Origin: Antedon mediterranea
Lineage: Eukaryota > Echinodermata > Crinoidea > Comatulida > Antedonidae
Assembly: GCF_964355755.1 (NCBI RefSeq)
Contig: NC_092674.1
Coordinates: 25,532,001-25,596,000 of the forward strand
Direction of reading: 5' to 3'
Length of the DNA: 64,000 nucleotides
Part shown: in pieces, positions 1 to 10,237 of the stretch
Layout of the letters: every line of letters begins with the position of its first letter
Position numbering within the stretch: position 1 is the first letter of the stretch
The notes under the pieces: generated by a model
What the model saw: only the letters and a program-made list of their open reading frames with translations
Databases searched by the model: none
Told to the model about the DNA's origin: nothing
Position numbers and translations under genes: made by a program

Positions 1-800
1 TGATGACAAACCATCATGCACAATGCGCTCAAAAATCTTAGACATAGTAGGCAATAACGAAATAGGACGATAGTTACAGATTAGTTTTTTGGGACCACTC
101 TTGTGAATTGAGACAATATTAGCGTGTTTCCAAGATGAAGGAAAAACCCCAGAATTAATAGATAGCTGAAACAATTTGCAAAGCGGATAAGAGAGTGAGG
201 CACCCTTTAAGACAACGTTACTAATCTGATCAATGCCAGTAGCTTTATTGATATCAATGTTACTAAGTGCCTTTTCCACAGAATGCTGATTCACAGACAG
301 AGAACTTAAGTTTCCACCGCAGAGTCAGGAAGACCTGGATAGTCCCGGGGAACGTCCGGAGAAGGCTCACTGAAAAAAGAATGAAAATAAGAATTAAATG
401 TGGTAGCTTTATCATAATTAGACTGGAATGAAATGTTATCGTGACTCATGACAGAAGGAAGATTATTTGACTTGTATTTAGTTTTCATCCAGCTCCAGAA
501 TCTTTTACTGTTAGTGACAATTTGCTTAGCCAAAGAGTCCAAGTAATCTTTGTACTTTTTATTGGACATTTTTTTAAAAGACGCGCGAGCAAATTTGAAA
601 TTACTTTGGGCTAACCGATTATTATTTTTTTTCAGATATCTATAATACTTTTCTTTGAGTTGAAGCGCACTTCTCAACTCATTGTCAAACCACGGAGGAA
701 GCTTTCTGCGCTTTCTAATTTTAGGCACTGTGTCATTGACGGCAGCATTTAACAAATTATAAAACATATCCAAAGCTTCATTTAAATCACCTTCAAAATC
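1..800 (-). mobile_element. 5'-truncated non-LTR retrotransposon (LINE), reverse transcriptase region
   Basis: Read on the minus strand from about 773, a frame encodes a basic linker like the stretch between endonuclease and reverse transcriptase in CR1/Jockey-type LINEs (PPWFDNEL, RFWSWMKTKYK). It then enters the RT N-terminal blocks: NKATGIDQISNVVLK, FPSSWKHANIVSIHKSG and NYRPISLLPTMSKIFERIV. The frame is broken near 300-325, where a stop and a one-base shift separate linker from RT, so this copy is probably dead. The 5' end lies near 800 with no endonuclease upstream, the usual sign of 5' truncation. The 3' part runs off the left edge. The LINE identity is clear; the clade is a guess. Confidence 0.85.
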
Positions 801-937
801 AATTAATCAATTTGTCGGAAATGTTTTTACTACAAATAACAAGATCAAGCATTTTATCCATTCTTGTACAGTACGTATTGCATTGAAATAGGCCACAGCT
901 AGAAAGCAATTTCCAAAAGGCAATAAAGTAAGGTTGA

Positions 938-1027
938 TAATATACAGATATTGACTGCTTAGAGGTTAAATATAAGATTTGACAATATACAGATATTGAC
1001 TGCTTAGAGGTTAAATATAAGATTTGA
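938..1027. repeat. 45-bp direct duplication
   Basis: Two nearly identical adjacent copies of a 45-bp segment containing AGATATTGACTGCTTAGAGG. It is a simple local duplication beside the hairpin at 1029-1122. Confidence 0.8.
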
Positions 1028-1028
1028 C

Positions 1029-1122
1029 ATCCCCGAGGGAATGATATTTTGTTCGAGGGAATATATATTTTCAATTAAAAAAATATATATATTCCCCGAG
1101 AACATAATATCATTCCCGAGTT
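1029..1122. repeat. Imperfect palindrome (short foldback)
   Basis: CCCCGAGGGAATGATATT on the left is matched by AATATCATTCCCGAG on the right, with an AT-rich centre that also self-pairs. It probably is a small MITE-like relic; no coding content is seen. Confidence 0.6.
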
Positions 1123-1633
1123 CACGTATTTACATAGGCTATGTAATATTGTCTGGTACAACCATACTTCTGGGGTATCATATAAAACTACAAACGCAAT
1201 ACAAAAATCTCTTTGTAATTGTGATTTAAGATGATTTTGAGAAAAATAAAATAGATATAGAAAATTTAATAAATTAATGCTACAACCTGGCTTATGGTCT
1301 TAATCCTACAGAGATCCATGTTTTATTAATTTATTTATCTGATAATAATTATCTTACTATCATTCTTAAATCAAAAATTCAAATGCATTTTGACCTGACA
1401 TTTCATAATACAATAATCTCCCTATCAAACTCTTTCATATTTGACATTAAGAGATCATATTAATTAATTTTCTTAATTGACTGGCCTATAGTTTAAGTCC
1501 CATAGGCCTTGATTAAGGGTAAAGGGCACTGAAATAGGGGAGGTTAGCTGTATTTGAAAATGTAGTAAAAAACTAGGAACAAACATACAGAGGTCATTGA
1601 ATTAAGTGACCTACATTTCCTTATCACATTCTA

Positions 1634-1786
1634 AAGCTTGGTTCCCACTAGGGATGCAACACAAGGACGTAAAGCGTAATGTATTAGCGATTTGACCAAT
1701 CAAAATTGATGAATTATTCAAAATGTCGCTTGTCATTGGTCATCTCGCTTGCGTTGCGTCTGCGTCCTTGAGTTAGAACTCAGAGC
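1634..1786. repeat. MITE family B copy
   Basis: The left end is GCTTGGTTCCCACTAG followed by a GGACGTAA motif. The middle has GACCAATCAAA opposed by TGTCATTGGTC. The right end is GCGTTGCGTCTGCGTCC, an imperfect inverted copy of the left. Relatives lie at 33400, 35578, 41260 and 41712. Confidence 0.7.
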
Positions 1787-2200
1787 ATTTTATTATACCA
1801 TTTTGATATACCTTATAATAAATCTCTCAATAAATATTGTGTACACTTATATTTTGTATACCATGATATAAAGAATTATTTTTAAAACAGTTTAATTATG
1901 TGTTATTAAATGCCTATTAGAAAGAATTTAAATTTAAAAAATAAACCAATAATATAATTTCCTGTTTTTAAACATTTACTTAAAAAAAATATATTTTTAC
2001 ATTCAATCATAAGAACTTATTTTTCTTGTCTTTATATACCATAATAAACTCTAATAAAAAAATTGTCAGACAATCTCAAATATGCTTATTTGTAATAGAA
2101 AAAAAAAGTGTAATATTTTTAATAATTTTCAAATAAAATCCATGGGATCCTAAATCTTGTTGTCTTTTTCACTTCATTTCATCATTTTTTGTTAAAGATC

Positions 2201-2300
2201 TTAAGCTCTGTCTACACTATCAAACAAGTTTGACAAAAAAAAAGTGGTATGCCCAGATACTGTAGTGATATGTATAAAGTTTGATAGTGTAGACAAACTA
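2201..2300. repeat. MITE family A copy (short form)
   Basis: Starts TTAAGCTCTGTCTACACTAT and ends with the inverted match TTTGATAGTGTAGACA. The centre is shorter than in full copies of about 160 bp. Ends of the form TTAAGCTC...GAGCTTAA suggest insertion at TTAA or TA. Confidence 0.8.
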
Positions 2301-2385
2301 TAATATTTTTTAATTGTATAGCCATAATCTTAGTATTTTTGAGATGCAAATAAAAAGTAAAATCAAATCAATAAAGTAAAATCAC

Positions 2386-5300
2386 CTAAACAATTGTTTG
2401 GATGCAGGTTCCTCTTGAGAAAGTCTGAGCATGCAGCTTGGACATCATCCACTTGAAGCAGAGATGACAGATTGAGAAGTGATTGCACAGAGTCAACATG
2501 AATCTTAAGAACACCTGAAAGAGAAGGGTCATTTAAAACATAAGCTGTGGAAATCTTCCAAACTTTCTGATTGAGAAGTGACTGTACAAAGTCAACATGA
2601 ATCTTAAGAACACCTAAAAGAGAAGGTCATTTAAAACATTAGCTATGGGAATCTTCCAAACTTTTTGATTGAGAAGTGATTGTACAAAGTCAACATGAAC
2701 CTTAAGAACACCTGAAAGAGAAGGGTCATTTAAAACATTAGCTGTGGAAATCTGCAAAACTTTTCGATTGAGAAGTGATTGCACAGAGTCAACATGAACC
2801 TTAAGAACACCTGAAAGAGAAGGGTCATTTAAAACATTAGCTGTGGAAATCTTCCAAACTCCCTGATTGAGAAGTGACTATACAAAGTTCACATGAATCT
2901 TAAGAACACCTAAAAGAGAAGGTCATTCAAAACATTAGCTATGGGAATCTTCCAAACTTTTTGATTGAGAAGTGATTGTACAAAGTCAACATGAATCTTA
3001 AGAACACCTGAAAGAGAAGGGTCATTTGAAACATTAGCTGTGGAAATCTTCCAAACTTTCTGATTGAGAAGTGACTATACAAAGTTCACATGAATCTTAA
3101 GAAAGCCTAAGAAGGACATTTAAAAGACACTTTTCAAACTTTGAACAGTGAAGAAATGTTGAATCTAAGACCACTCTTAACCTAAACTAATTAGGTGTAA
3201 CTGGGTTGAAACTTCAGTTGTAAACTAAGTCTTGTAATTATCTGAGGAGAAGACTTGTTCTACTACAAGAACTATGATCAGGTTATAGGTACAATGCCCC
3301 TAATACCAGTATTTAGGTTTGACACTATTGCTGGCTGTAAATTACAAATCTGTAGGTCATTTTTAAGTTAACCAAGATTATTTATAAACATATCAGCTAT
3401 CAACATCTTGAAGAAATTGATGATCAATACATACAAGGTCAACTGATAAAGTACATGGATAGAATGAGCTTGGATTTTTTCCTGTTTTGATAATGCACAT
3501 TTTTTTTTATACAGTATGTTCACCTCTCTATATGGACCCTATGTGAAGTACACTTTTTAGTTTTTTATTTTACAACAAATTATGGAAAGGAAAATCTTTT
3601 AATCCTTACTGAAGCCCTGTCTACACTATCAAACATGACAAAAAAATGTGATGTGCCCATGGACATCACATTTTTTTAACTACCATATTTTAGGTATATC
3701 ACTACCATATTTTGGCACATCACACTTATCTTTTGTCAAACTAGTTTGATAGTGTAGAAAGAGATTAAATTATAAACATTTATACAGGGAATTTTACTCT
3801 TTCCTGATTTATACTACTGCAAAATTGCGTTTGTAAAGCAAGCATTACGCAAAACTACAGTGTAAACATTTTTGCATTCTTCAAGTAAATTCAAGAGGTT
3901 ATGAGTTAAAATTGTAGATCCACTATCTGCATATTGTTTGTCAATGTTGTTTTTAAAGATTTGTTTTTAAAAATGAATGTGCGAAGAAAAAAAATTTCAA
4001 CCATGCAAATCAGTGATTGTAAAATCAAAAAGTACTCGGGTTGATTAATGTTTGGCTTTTTTTAATACTTAATTTTACTTTAAAAGGTGAAAGTGTATAA
4101 CACAAAGAGAAAAAAAGATCTTTCTTCAGTATTAAAACAAGAATAAATCTTCTTTATGATTTTTGCAGAAATTTCCAAAAATGAAAGTTAATATCCCAAA
4201 TGGCCAATAAATTGAAGTATATATCTTCCGGGTAAAATTAAATGAGTAAAATGTTCGGTTTCATAGGAAGCAATTGTTATCTTATTCAACCTGTTTATCA
4301 TTGAATTAAGTTGCAAAACACCAGAATGTATTAAAGACTAGAATCGGCATTCAAACGTAATCAGTTAAATGAACTTCCTGCGCATGTTGATACGCCATTC
4401 TAATTCTTTCGCATTTGTGCTGTTTTCTATTTGCGTTTTTTCTTGTAAATTTCAGTATATCATGATTAAAAACGAAACTTGTCTATCCTACGTATTGTCT
4501 TACAAAACATAAAAAATATATAGATGTATAAAATCAACTTTGAATAGGTCATTTTGTAGTTATTCATTTTTGTCAGGGAAACGAGCCAAAAATAATGATA
4601 TGGCTTTATGAAAAAAGACAAAATAAATGGTTACATTTTTTAGCCAATTGACATTTTTTTTTATTTAAATTTATTTTTTATTTAAATTTATTTTTTTATT
4701 AAATTTATTTTTTATTTAAATTTATTTATTATTTAAATTAATCTTTTATTTAAATTTATTTTTTATTTAATTTTATTTTTTATTTAAATTTATTTAAAAA
4801 CAAATAAATTTTAATTAATTTTGTTTCAACCCACATTTCGGTCAAATAATTATCATTATTATTGAAATGACCTATTCAATATCTGTTTTTAATTTGGGAC
4901 TTTTTTTAGATGAAAGGGTTAGGAAAAAAACCAGTTCAAAAAAAGACCAAACATCTCTACTACTAATCATTAATCATGAATTATTAATTGATTATAAATT
5001 ATTAATTAGCTGAACATATTATAGTTATAGTTGTGTATGAACATTTTGTGATATAATAAAATAAATTCATAATTTTTTTATTATTCTAATGTTTTCAGCT
5101 AACCTTTATTTAGATCATCAAAATAAACCTTCTTTAATAATTTAAACAATTATTTTTACCAATTAGAAAGAAAGTAAAAAACATGTATTTATAGAGAAAT
5201 TATAAGTGAAATGATGGAATTATTTTTGAAAAAAGAAACTAATTGAGTGCATTCGGAACGAGTCTTCAAATCAACAGTACCAATTAAAAACATGTTTATT

Positions 5301-7719
5301 TTTAAAGTTAATAGGAAATTGAGAGGGTCAATAAAATGTTGTAACTTAATTTAGCTAGCGCTTAGACTTCCTGTTTAAATTAGAATCACTCTATTAATCT
5401 ACGTAAATATATTTTATCAAATTATTTTTTGTTAGATAATGTATAGTTTATTCAAAGAAAGGCATTGAACTTATGTCATTTATTATTGCCATATTTATTA
5501 ATTAATTTCAGTGATTTTATTGTAATTAGCTTGAATTGTTATTTTAACTATTTTCCATAACATTGAATAAATTCATCTGGTTCCAAATAATATTTTTGTG
5601 GATTTTTACTTTTATGTTAAACCAAGACAACGAAAAGGAATAAAATTACCTTCCTGACGTTTCGCCGACAATCTGTCAGCTGCTTCAGACTAATGCCTGG
5701 GTTGGAATGGTCTGGTTTTTTGTAAGTGACGCTGAAGAGCGCAGATAGAACCATCAAACCACGTTTTTGGAGACGGTATGTTGATGATGTTTTTGCCATT
5801 GTCCATAAAGATGCACCTCTCCCCCTCAATCGCCATCTTGATAGCATTGACCCGTCGGGCAACATCAAGTTTACCACAGAAATAATGTCAGAGAAACAAA
5901 TACCATTCTTGGACATGATTATCACGATTAAACAAGATGGAACACTCGCTACCAAGGTATACCGAAAACCAACTCACACCGACCAATACTTGGACTTCCA
6001 CTCTAATCATCCCTTAGAACACAAACTAAGCGTGGTTAACACGTTAGTGAATAGAGCAGACACAATTGTTAGTGAAGAGAAAGATAAAAAACATGAGTTG
6101 GAACACATTAGAAAAGCATTGAAAATTTGTAACTATCCAAAATGGTCAGTAGACAGAGTCGTAAACAAGAGAAAAGAACAAAAGTCAAAAAACAAACCAG
6201 AAGAACGCCAAAGAAAGGAAATGGAGAAGATGAAAGCTCACATAGGTATCCCATACATACACGGAATTTCTGAAAAGATTCGATGCACTTTTGCTAAGCA
6301 CAAAGTGAACACTTTCTTCATTCCAAGTAATAAATTAAAGAATGGACTGGTCCACCCAAAAGATAGAATAAAAACCGAAGACATGTGCGGGGTTATATAC
6401 GAAGTGAACTGTCTAAACTGTGAGAAAGTATATATAGGAGAGACCGGAAGGGCACTGAATACAAGAATTGGGGAACATAAAAAAGACGTATCAATACACA
6501 ACCAAGTAGTTAGAACACGTGCTAATAGAAATTCTTCGTCCAAGGTTTTACATAAGTCAGCCATAACTGACCACGCTATAGGGAATGACCATATTCCAAA
6601 TTGGAATGCGAGAGTTATTGAAAAAGAAGCACAGACAGACAAAAGAAAAATAAAAGAATCTATCTGCATAAGAAAAAGACCACATAATATCAACAGAGAC
6701 ATTGGTGGGTATGACCTCCCACATACATATGATAGTTTGCTGGAAAAAGTTGAAGCAGGAGGGGGCCAGCGGAGACGCTCTACCGTCAATACCAACCAGA
6801 CGGCTGGTGGCGCTGTTCAGCGTCACTTACAAAAAACCAGACCATTCCAACCCAGGCATTAGTCTGAAGCAGCTGACAGATTGTCGGCGAAACGTCACAA
6901 AGGTAATTTTATTCCTTTTCGTTGTCTTGGTTTAACATAAAAGTAAAAATCCACAAAAATATTTTCCATAAATTTTATTTTCATTCAACATTTTTAATTA
7001 ACACCCGATTCACACATTAAACACAAATGTAATAAAATGTTATGGATCTTTTGGGAAAATCGTTTTCACACACTAGTTTTTTATGTTGCATAAAAACTTG
7101 ATAAAAGATATGTGCATACACTATGCCCAGATACTGATGCATAACCAACTTTTTTCAACATTTTGGATCAATGTAACACGGAAAGATTTTAACACGATCA
7201 TACGAAAGTGATAATTTGTTACAATATATCGGTGTCTTTATTTCCATACAACATCAAACATATAATACAGTATAAAAAAAAGTGCCATGACAACCGAAAA
7301 GCATTTATTTGTACGTATGTGTGAATCAGGAGTTAAAAATTGCACTAGATTACATTAGTATAGTGGTTTGGTAATCAATTTTTACCTGTATAAGCATAGT
7401 TTATTAACAGTTCCAAGGAAGCTGCATCTATTTCGTTCATTTGAATCACGCTTTGGTACGCTTCCTTCATATCACCGGTAAACATTGCGAAAAAGTACGG
7501 ACTGAATGCTGCTAAAACAAGTTTATGCGCCCAGATTTTAGCTCCCTCAACGTTCAGCTGAACATCGCAAAGTTTTTCTATATATCTCAACTGATACATC
7601 TGCGATAATAGCCGGCTCCCATGATGCTCTTGTGCACGATGGACACTGTAGTCCGCAAAATTTTCTTTAAAATCGTCATAATCCATTCCTTTGGCGTTTG
7701 CTTTGCAGATGTATTTCAT
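2386..7719 (-). CDS. BTB-BACK kelch-like (KLHL) protein, 5' part, continues off the left edge
   Basis: KLHL proteins are mostly CUL3 ubiquitin-ligase substrate adaptors. Exon 1 is 7386-7719 (111 codons plus one base) and begins MKYICKANAKG. A BTB domain starts near residue 48 with LCDVQLNVEGAKIWAHKLVL, then SPYFFAMFTGDMKEA, and ends LINYAYTG. Exon 2 is 2386-2514 and gives VLKIHVDSVQSLLNL, LLQVDDVQAACSDFL and LHPNNCLG, the BTB-to-BACK junction typical of KLHLs. Both junctions are phase 1 and join in frame. A strong acceptor just upstream at 7748-7749 suggests a separate 5'UTR exon. BACK and kelch exons were not found to the left; a LINE occupies the first 800 bases. The family is secure, the orthologue is not. 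The intron holds the array at 2515-3110, MITEs and a Penelope element. Confidence 0.85.
2515..3110 (-). repeat. ~99-bp tandem array duplicating a splice acceptor and exon start
   Basis: The word ATTGAGAAGTGA recurs at about 2471, 2570, 2668, 2767, 2866, 2964 and 3063, a period near 99 bp. The 2471 copy lies inside KLHL exon 2. On the gene strand most units contain CTTCTCTTTCAG or CTTCTCTTTTAG followed by GTGTTCTTAAG and the rest of the first 43 coding bases, then intron sequence. The last unit (3063) is degenerate. The real acceptor at 2515-2516 is therefore preceded by several near-copies of itself. Confidence 0.9.
3611..3767. repeat. MITE family A copy
   Basis: Full-length style copy from CCCTGTCTACACTATCAAAC to GTTTGATAGTGTAG, with the internal GTGATGTGCCCATGGACATC and ATATCACTACCATATTT motifs of the family. 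It lies in the KLHL intron. Confidence 0.85.
4650..4815. repeat. AT-rich microsatellite
   Basis: Repeated TTTATTTAAATTTATTTTT units of roughly 15-19 bp, giving a pure A/T tract in the KLHL intron. Confidence 0.85.
5656..5690 (-). other. Hammerhead-like motif in the left PLE arm
   Basis: Minus-strand copy of the motif at 6862-6896: GTCTGAAGCA, a stem GCTGAC/GTCGGC with loop AGATT, then GAAAC and GTC. It resembles the hammerhead core CUGANGA...GAAA seen in terminal repeats of some Penelope elements, but the CUGANGA box is imperfect. Confidence 0.4.
5726..6862 (+). CDS. PLE reverse transcriptase C-terminus and GIY-YIG endonuclease
   Basis: The open frame of 378 codons starts inside the RT domain. 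The catalytic block RRYVDDVFAI is at residues 16-25, followed by FTTEIMSEKQIPFLDMII and the conserved YRKPTHTDQYLDFHSNHP. A basic linker leads to a GIY-YIG nuclease: GVIYEVNCLNCEKVYIGETG near residues 213-232 with R233 and then NTRIGEHKKD, and a later DHAIGNDH segment. In Penelope elements the RT copies the RNA and the nuclease nicks the target. The N-terminal RT fingers are missing, so the first methionine is not a native start. The 3' end reads into the right terminal repeat. Confidence 0.88.
   Translation: MTLKSADRTIKPRFWRRYVDDVFAIVHKDAPLPLNRHLDSIDPSGNIKFTTEIMSEKQIPFLDMIITIKQDGTLATKVYRKPTHTDQYLDFHSNHPLEHKLSVVNTLVNRADTIVSEEKDKKHELEHIRKALKICNYPKWSVDRVVNKRKEQKSKNKPEERQRKEMEKMKAHIGIPYIHGISEKIRCTFAKHKVNTFFIPSNKLKNGLVHPKDRIKTEDMCGVIYEVNCLNCEKVYIGETGRALNTRIGEHKKDVSIHNQVVRTRANRNSSSKVLHKSAITDHAIGNDHIPNWNARVIEKEAQTDKRKIKESICIRKRPHNINRDIGGYDLPHTYDSLLEKVEAGGGQRRRSTVNTNQTAGGAVQRHLQKTRPFQPRH
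6862..6896 (+). other. Hammerhead-like motif in the right PLE arm
   Basis: GTCTGAAGCA + GCTGAC-AGATT-GTCGGC + GAAACGTC. The six-base-pair stem II is seen directly. GAAAC followed by GTC fits the 3' core and an NUH cleavage triplet. The 5' box reads CUGAAGC rather than CUGANGA, so activity is doubtful. Confidence 0.45.
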
Positions 7720-8556
7720 TGGTTATTTGGATAAATAGCCTATAATACTGAAAGTAAAATAACAAATTATGAAGACATGAATTTACTAAAAATGATAATT
7801 TAAAATGATAAAATTATATATTTTAAATGTCCATCAATCACAAATAGCATATTTATAATTTCATCAAGAAATTGGATCCAAAGTTGAAGATTTTGGCTTC
7901 TAATAAAAATTATAAAGTTAACATTTATATTTTGAGCAAGATGTGAAACATAGAGTGAGAATAAACAACAACCATCTTAAGGGTTCGCACATGTCTAAAA
8001 TGTGATACATATCATCGCTTCATAGTCACTAAGTACATGGTAGACCAAGATAAGAGAGGCCAGTTTATACCTAGTCAATCCTGGGCATTCAATTTATGTT
8101 GCTTTGATAAAAAAAAAAGCTCAAACTTACCTATAAATATGTTAAATTATCTTAATGTTGACAAATCCCATGTTGTTTGTTATGTGAATATGCGAATCAA
8201 GTCAGTGTGTAATAGTAGATACCACAATGTTTTTGCTGCATATAAATAGTATTTCACAATGACACTACCTGACTTCACATATTAGAATCTACTTGTTCCA
8301 AAAAGTTGGTCATATTTTGGAATTGAGGGCAGCAGAGTTTAAAGAGCTGTCATTCATACGTCATTAGCTCATTTGGTCAGCTAACATAACATATAAAAAC
8401 AAGAATTACTCTAAGCAGCAGAAAAGCGTTTATCAGTATATTTTTTTTTGGATTATTAAGTTAAGATTATAAAAAAAATAATAAATTACCTCAAGCTTTT
8501 AGCAAGGCAGCTAGTAAATTTTGATAATCAAAAAGATTCATCTGTTAAGTTAAACT

Positions 8557-8698
8557 TAAGCTCTGTCTACACTGTCAAACTAGTTTGACAAAAAAAGCTC
8601 AAATATGGTAGTGATATGGCAAAATACGGTAGTGATATGACATCATCATGTCCATTATGGACACATCATATTTTGTTGTTACATAAAGTTTAATATCT
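8557..8698. repeat. MITE family A copy (diverged)
   Basis: Starts TTAAGCTCTGTCTACACTGT and ends ACATAAAGTTTAATATCTTA. The interior is in inverted order relative to other copies (GGTAGTGATATG, then CATCATGTCC), as expected of a near-palindromic element. Confidence 0.75.
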
Positions 8699-9426
8699 TA
8701 TGTTTTTCAGAGGGTTTTTCACAAATGCATTATAACATTTTGGCCCTTTAACAATCTATAATTTCAGTGTGAATCAAGTTTAAGTTTAAATGTTAAAGAA
8801 TACAGTATCTAACAATAACATTCAAATTTTAAAATACTGTATATCTTTTATATATTTTGTTATTTATTCAATACCTCTTATATACACATACAAAAATGAA
8901 CAGTAAATACAATAGTTATAGCTAAATTAACTATAATAAATAAATTTATAAGCAAAAGTCACATTTACTTCAAGGTATTTTTATGGACAATGTATAGCAA
9001 CATAATTATTACTGGAATGAATAAATTATATAACCGTTCAATATGATTGGTCAATTGCACTGCAAACTATAAATCATATTGGTCAATAATAAATAATAAA
9101 TGTATGAATAGTTATAAAAACTCAAATATGATTGGTCACTCTTTATATACTAGAAAGATCATATATATAATAAAGCCTTACAGTATAAATTGCACTTAAA
9201 ATAAATATTAAAGAGTTAAATTCTGGGTTTAAAATTGATAGTGTTAATTAAAAATGTTTGACAATATATAGATAGTGGACATTTTAGTCTGATGGCAAAG
9301 ATATTGGTGGAAGGCATCACAACACAGAGTTTATTTTTCAAATAGCAATTTGCTTATTATAAAAGTCTAATACTGTACTGTACTTAATCTTATAGTATTC
9401 AATTCTTTATATTAGATTTTCGCTAT

Positions 9427-9820
9427 ACAGTTGAACCTCCTGTACGCGGCCACCATTGGGACAGGGAAAAGTGACCGCTTACGGGAGGTAACCGGGCCCC
9501 TAAATTCTCCAGCTAATTGTATTTTATTGTTTATAATCAGGTGGTTTAGTAATATTTATGATCTTCAGACAGAATTTAAAGGTTTTATCATATGAAAATG
9601 GTCGGTCAAAATATGTATAAATATACCTAATATATATAGCACAATAAGTATCAAAATTGTATTTTTGTTGTCAAAAGTCAATACAAATTTTTTGGGTGGC
9701 CGCTTACGGGTGGTACCAAACGCACTAATTAGATAGAAAAAACAAACATGCTTTTGAATGTACGGCGTTTAAGGGAGGTGGCCGCTTACGAGAGTTGGCC
9801 GCTCACGGAGGTTCAATTGT
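9427..9820. repeat. ~394-bp foldback MITE
   Basis: ACAGTTGAACCTCC at the left is matched by GGAGGTTCAATTGT at the right. Just inside, CGGCCACC / GGTGGCCGCTTACG and related GC-rich words recur, around an AT-rich centre. No transposase is encoded. Confidence 0.75.
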
Positions 9821-10163
9821 GTTTATAAAGCATGTACTGGTTTCACAGGGTTTTTAAAATTAAGAACTTCTTTATGTTAGTTTAAGGCTTGTTCTTTTCA
9901 AAAGTTTTTAAAAAGAAAAATATTTGTAATCAATATTGAGATTGAAATAAATAAACGTTAATGTACTAAATATAGTTTGATAAACTATTTATATAATCAC
10001 AAAGGGTAATACCAGATAAAATAATAAAAATAAATAAAAGAAATTATTCAATTCTTTATATATATTTTTGCTATATCTAAAAGATGAATGAATGAATGAC
10101 TACTGGTTTTACTGTGTTTTTTTAATTGGAGAATTTAATTCTTTGTTAATCTCACACTTGTCT

Positions 10164-10173
10164 TTTATTTATT
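10164..10173 (-). other. WDR17 polyadenylation signals
   Basis: Two overlapping AATAAA hexamers on the minus strand, about 65 nt past the WDR17 stop codon. Confidence 0.65.
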
Positions 10174-10237
10174 TCAATTGTATATTCCCGGGAAATAATA
10201 AATGAATATATATATAAATACTTGGTCATTGCACAGT

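Larger units (their letters stand above)
5589..6963 (+). mobile_element. Penelope-like element (PLE), 5'-truncated, with inverted terminal repeats
   Basis: A plus-strand coding region (5726-6862) is flanked by inverted repeats of about 154 bp, 5589-5742 and 6810-6963. The two arms match almost base for base, including ATTTTTGTGGATTTTTACTT and its complement. Penelope elements often carry terminal repeats in direct or inverted arrangement. Here the arms abut a reverse transcriptase lacking its N-terminal two-thirds, so the copy is defective. It sits inside the KLHL intron, opposite to that gene's strand. Confidence 0.88.
7720..10163. other. Intergenic region between KLHL 5' end and WDR17 3' end
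   Basis: Apart from a probable KLHL 5'UTR acceptor at 7748-7749, no coding exon was recognised. It holds a family A MITE (8557-8698), a foldback MITE (9427-9820) and AT-rich sequence with short direct repeats of ATATGATTGGTCA near 9040-9135. Confidence 0.6.

Noticed and set aside
6238-6826. Minus-strand open frames opposite the Penelope endonuclease
   Set aside because: Shadows of the plus-strand RT/GIY-YIG frame, without domains of their own.
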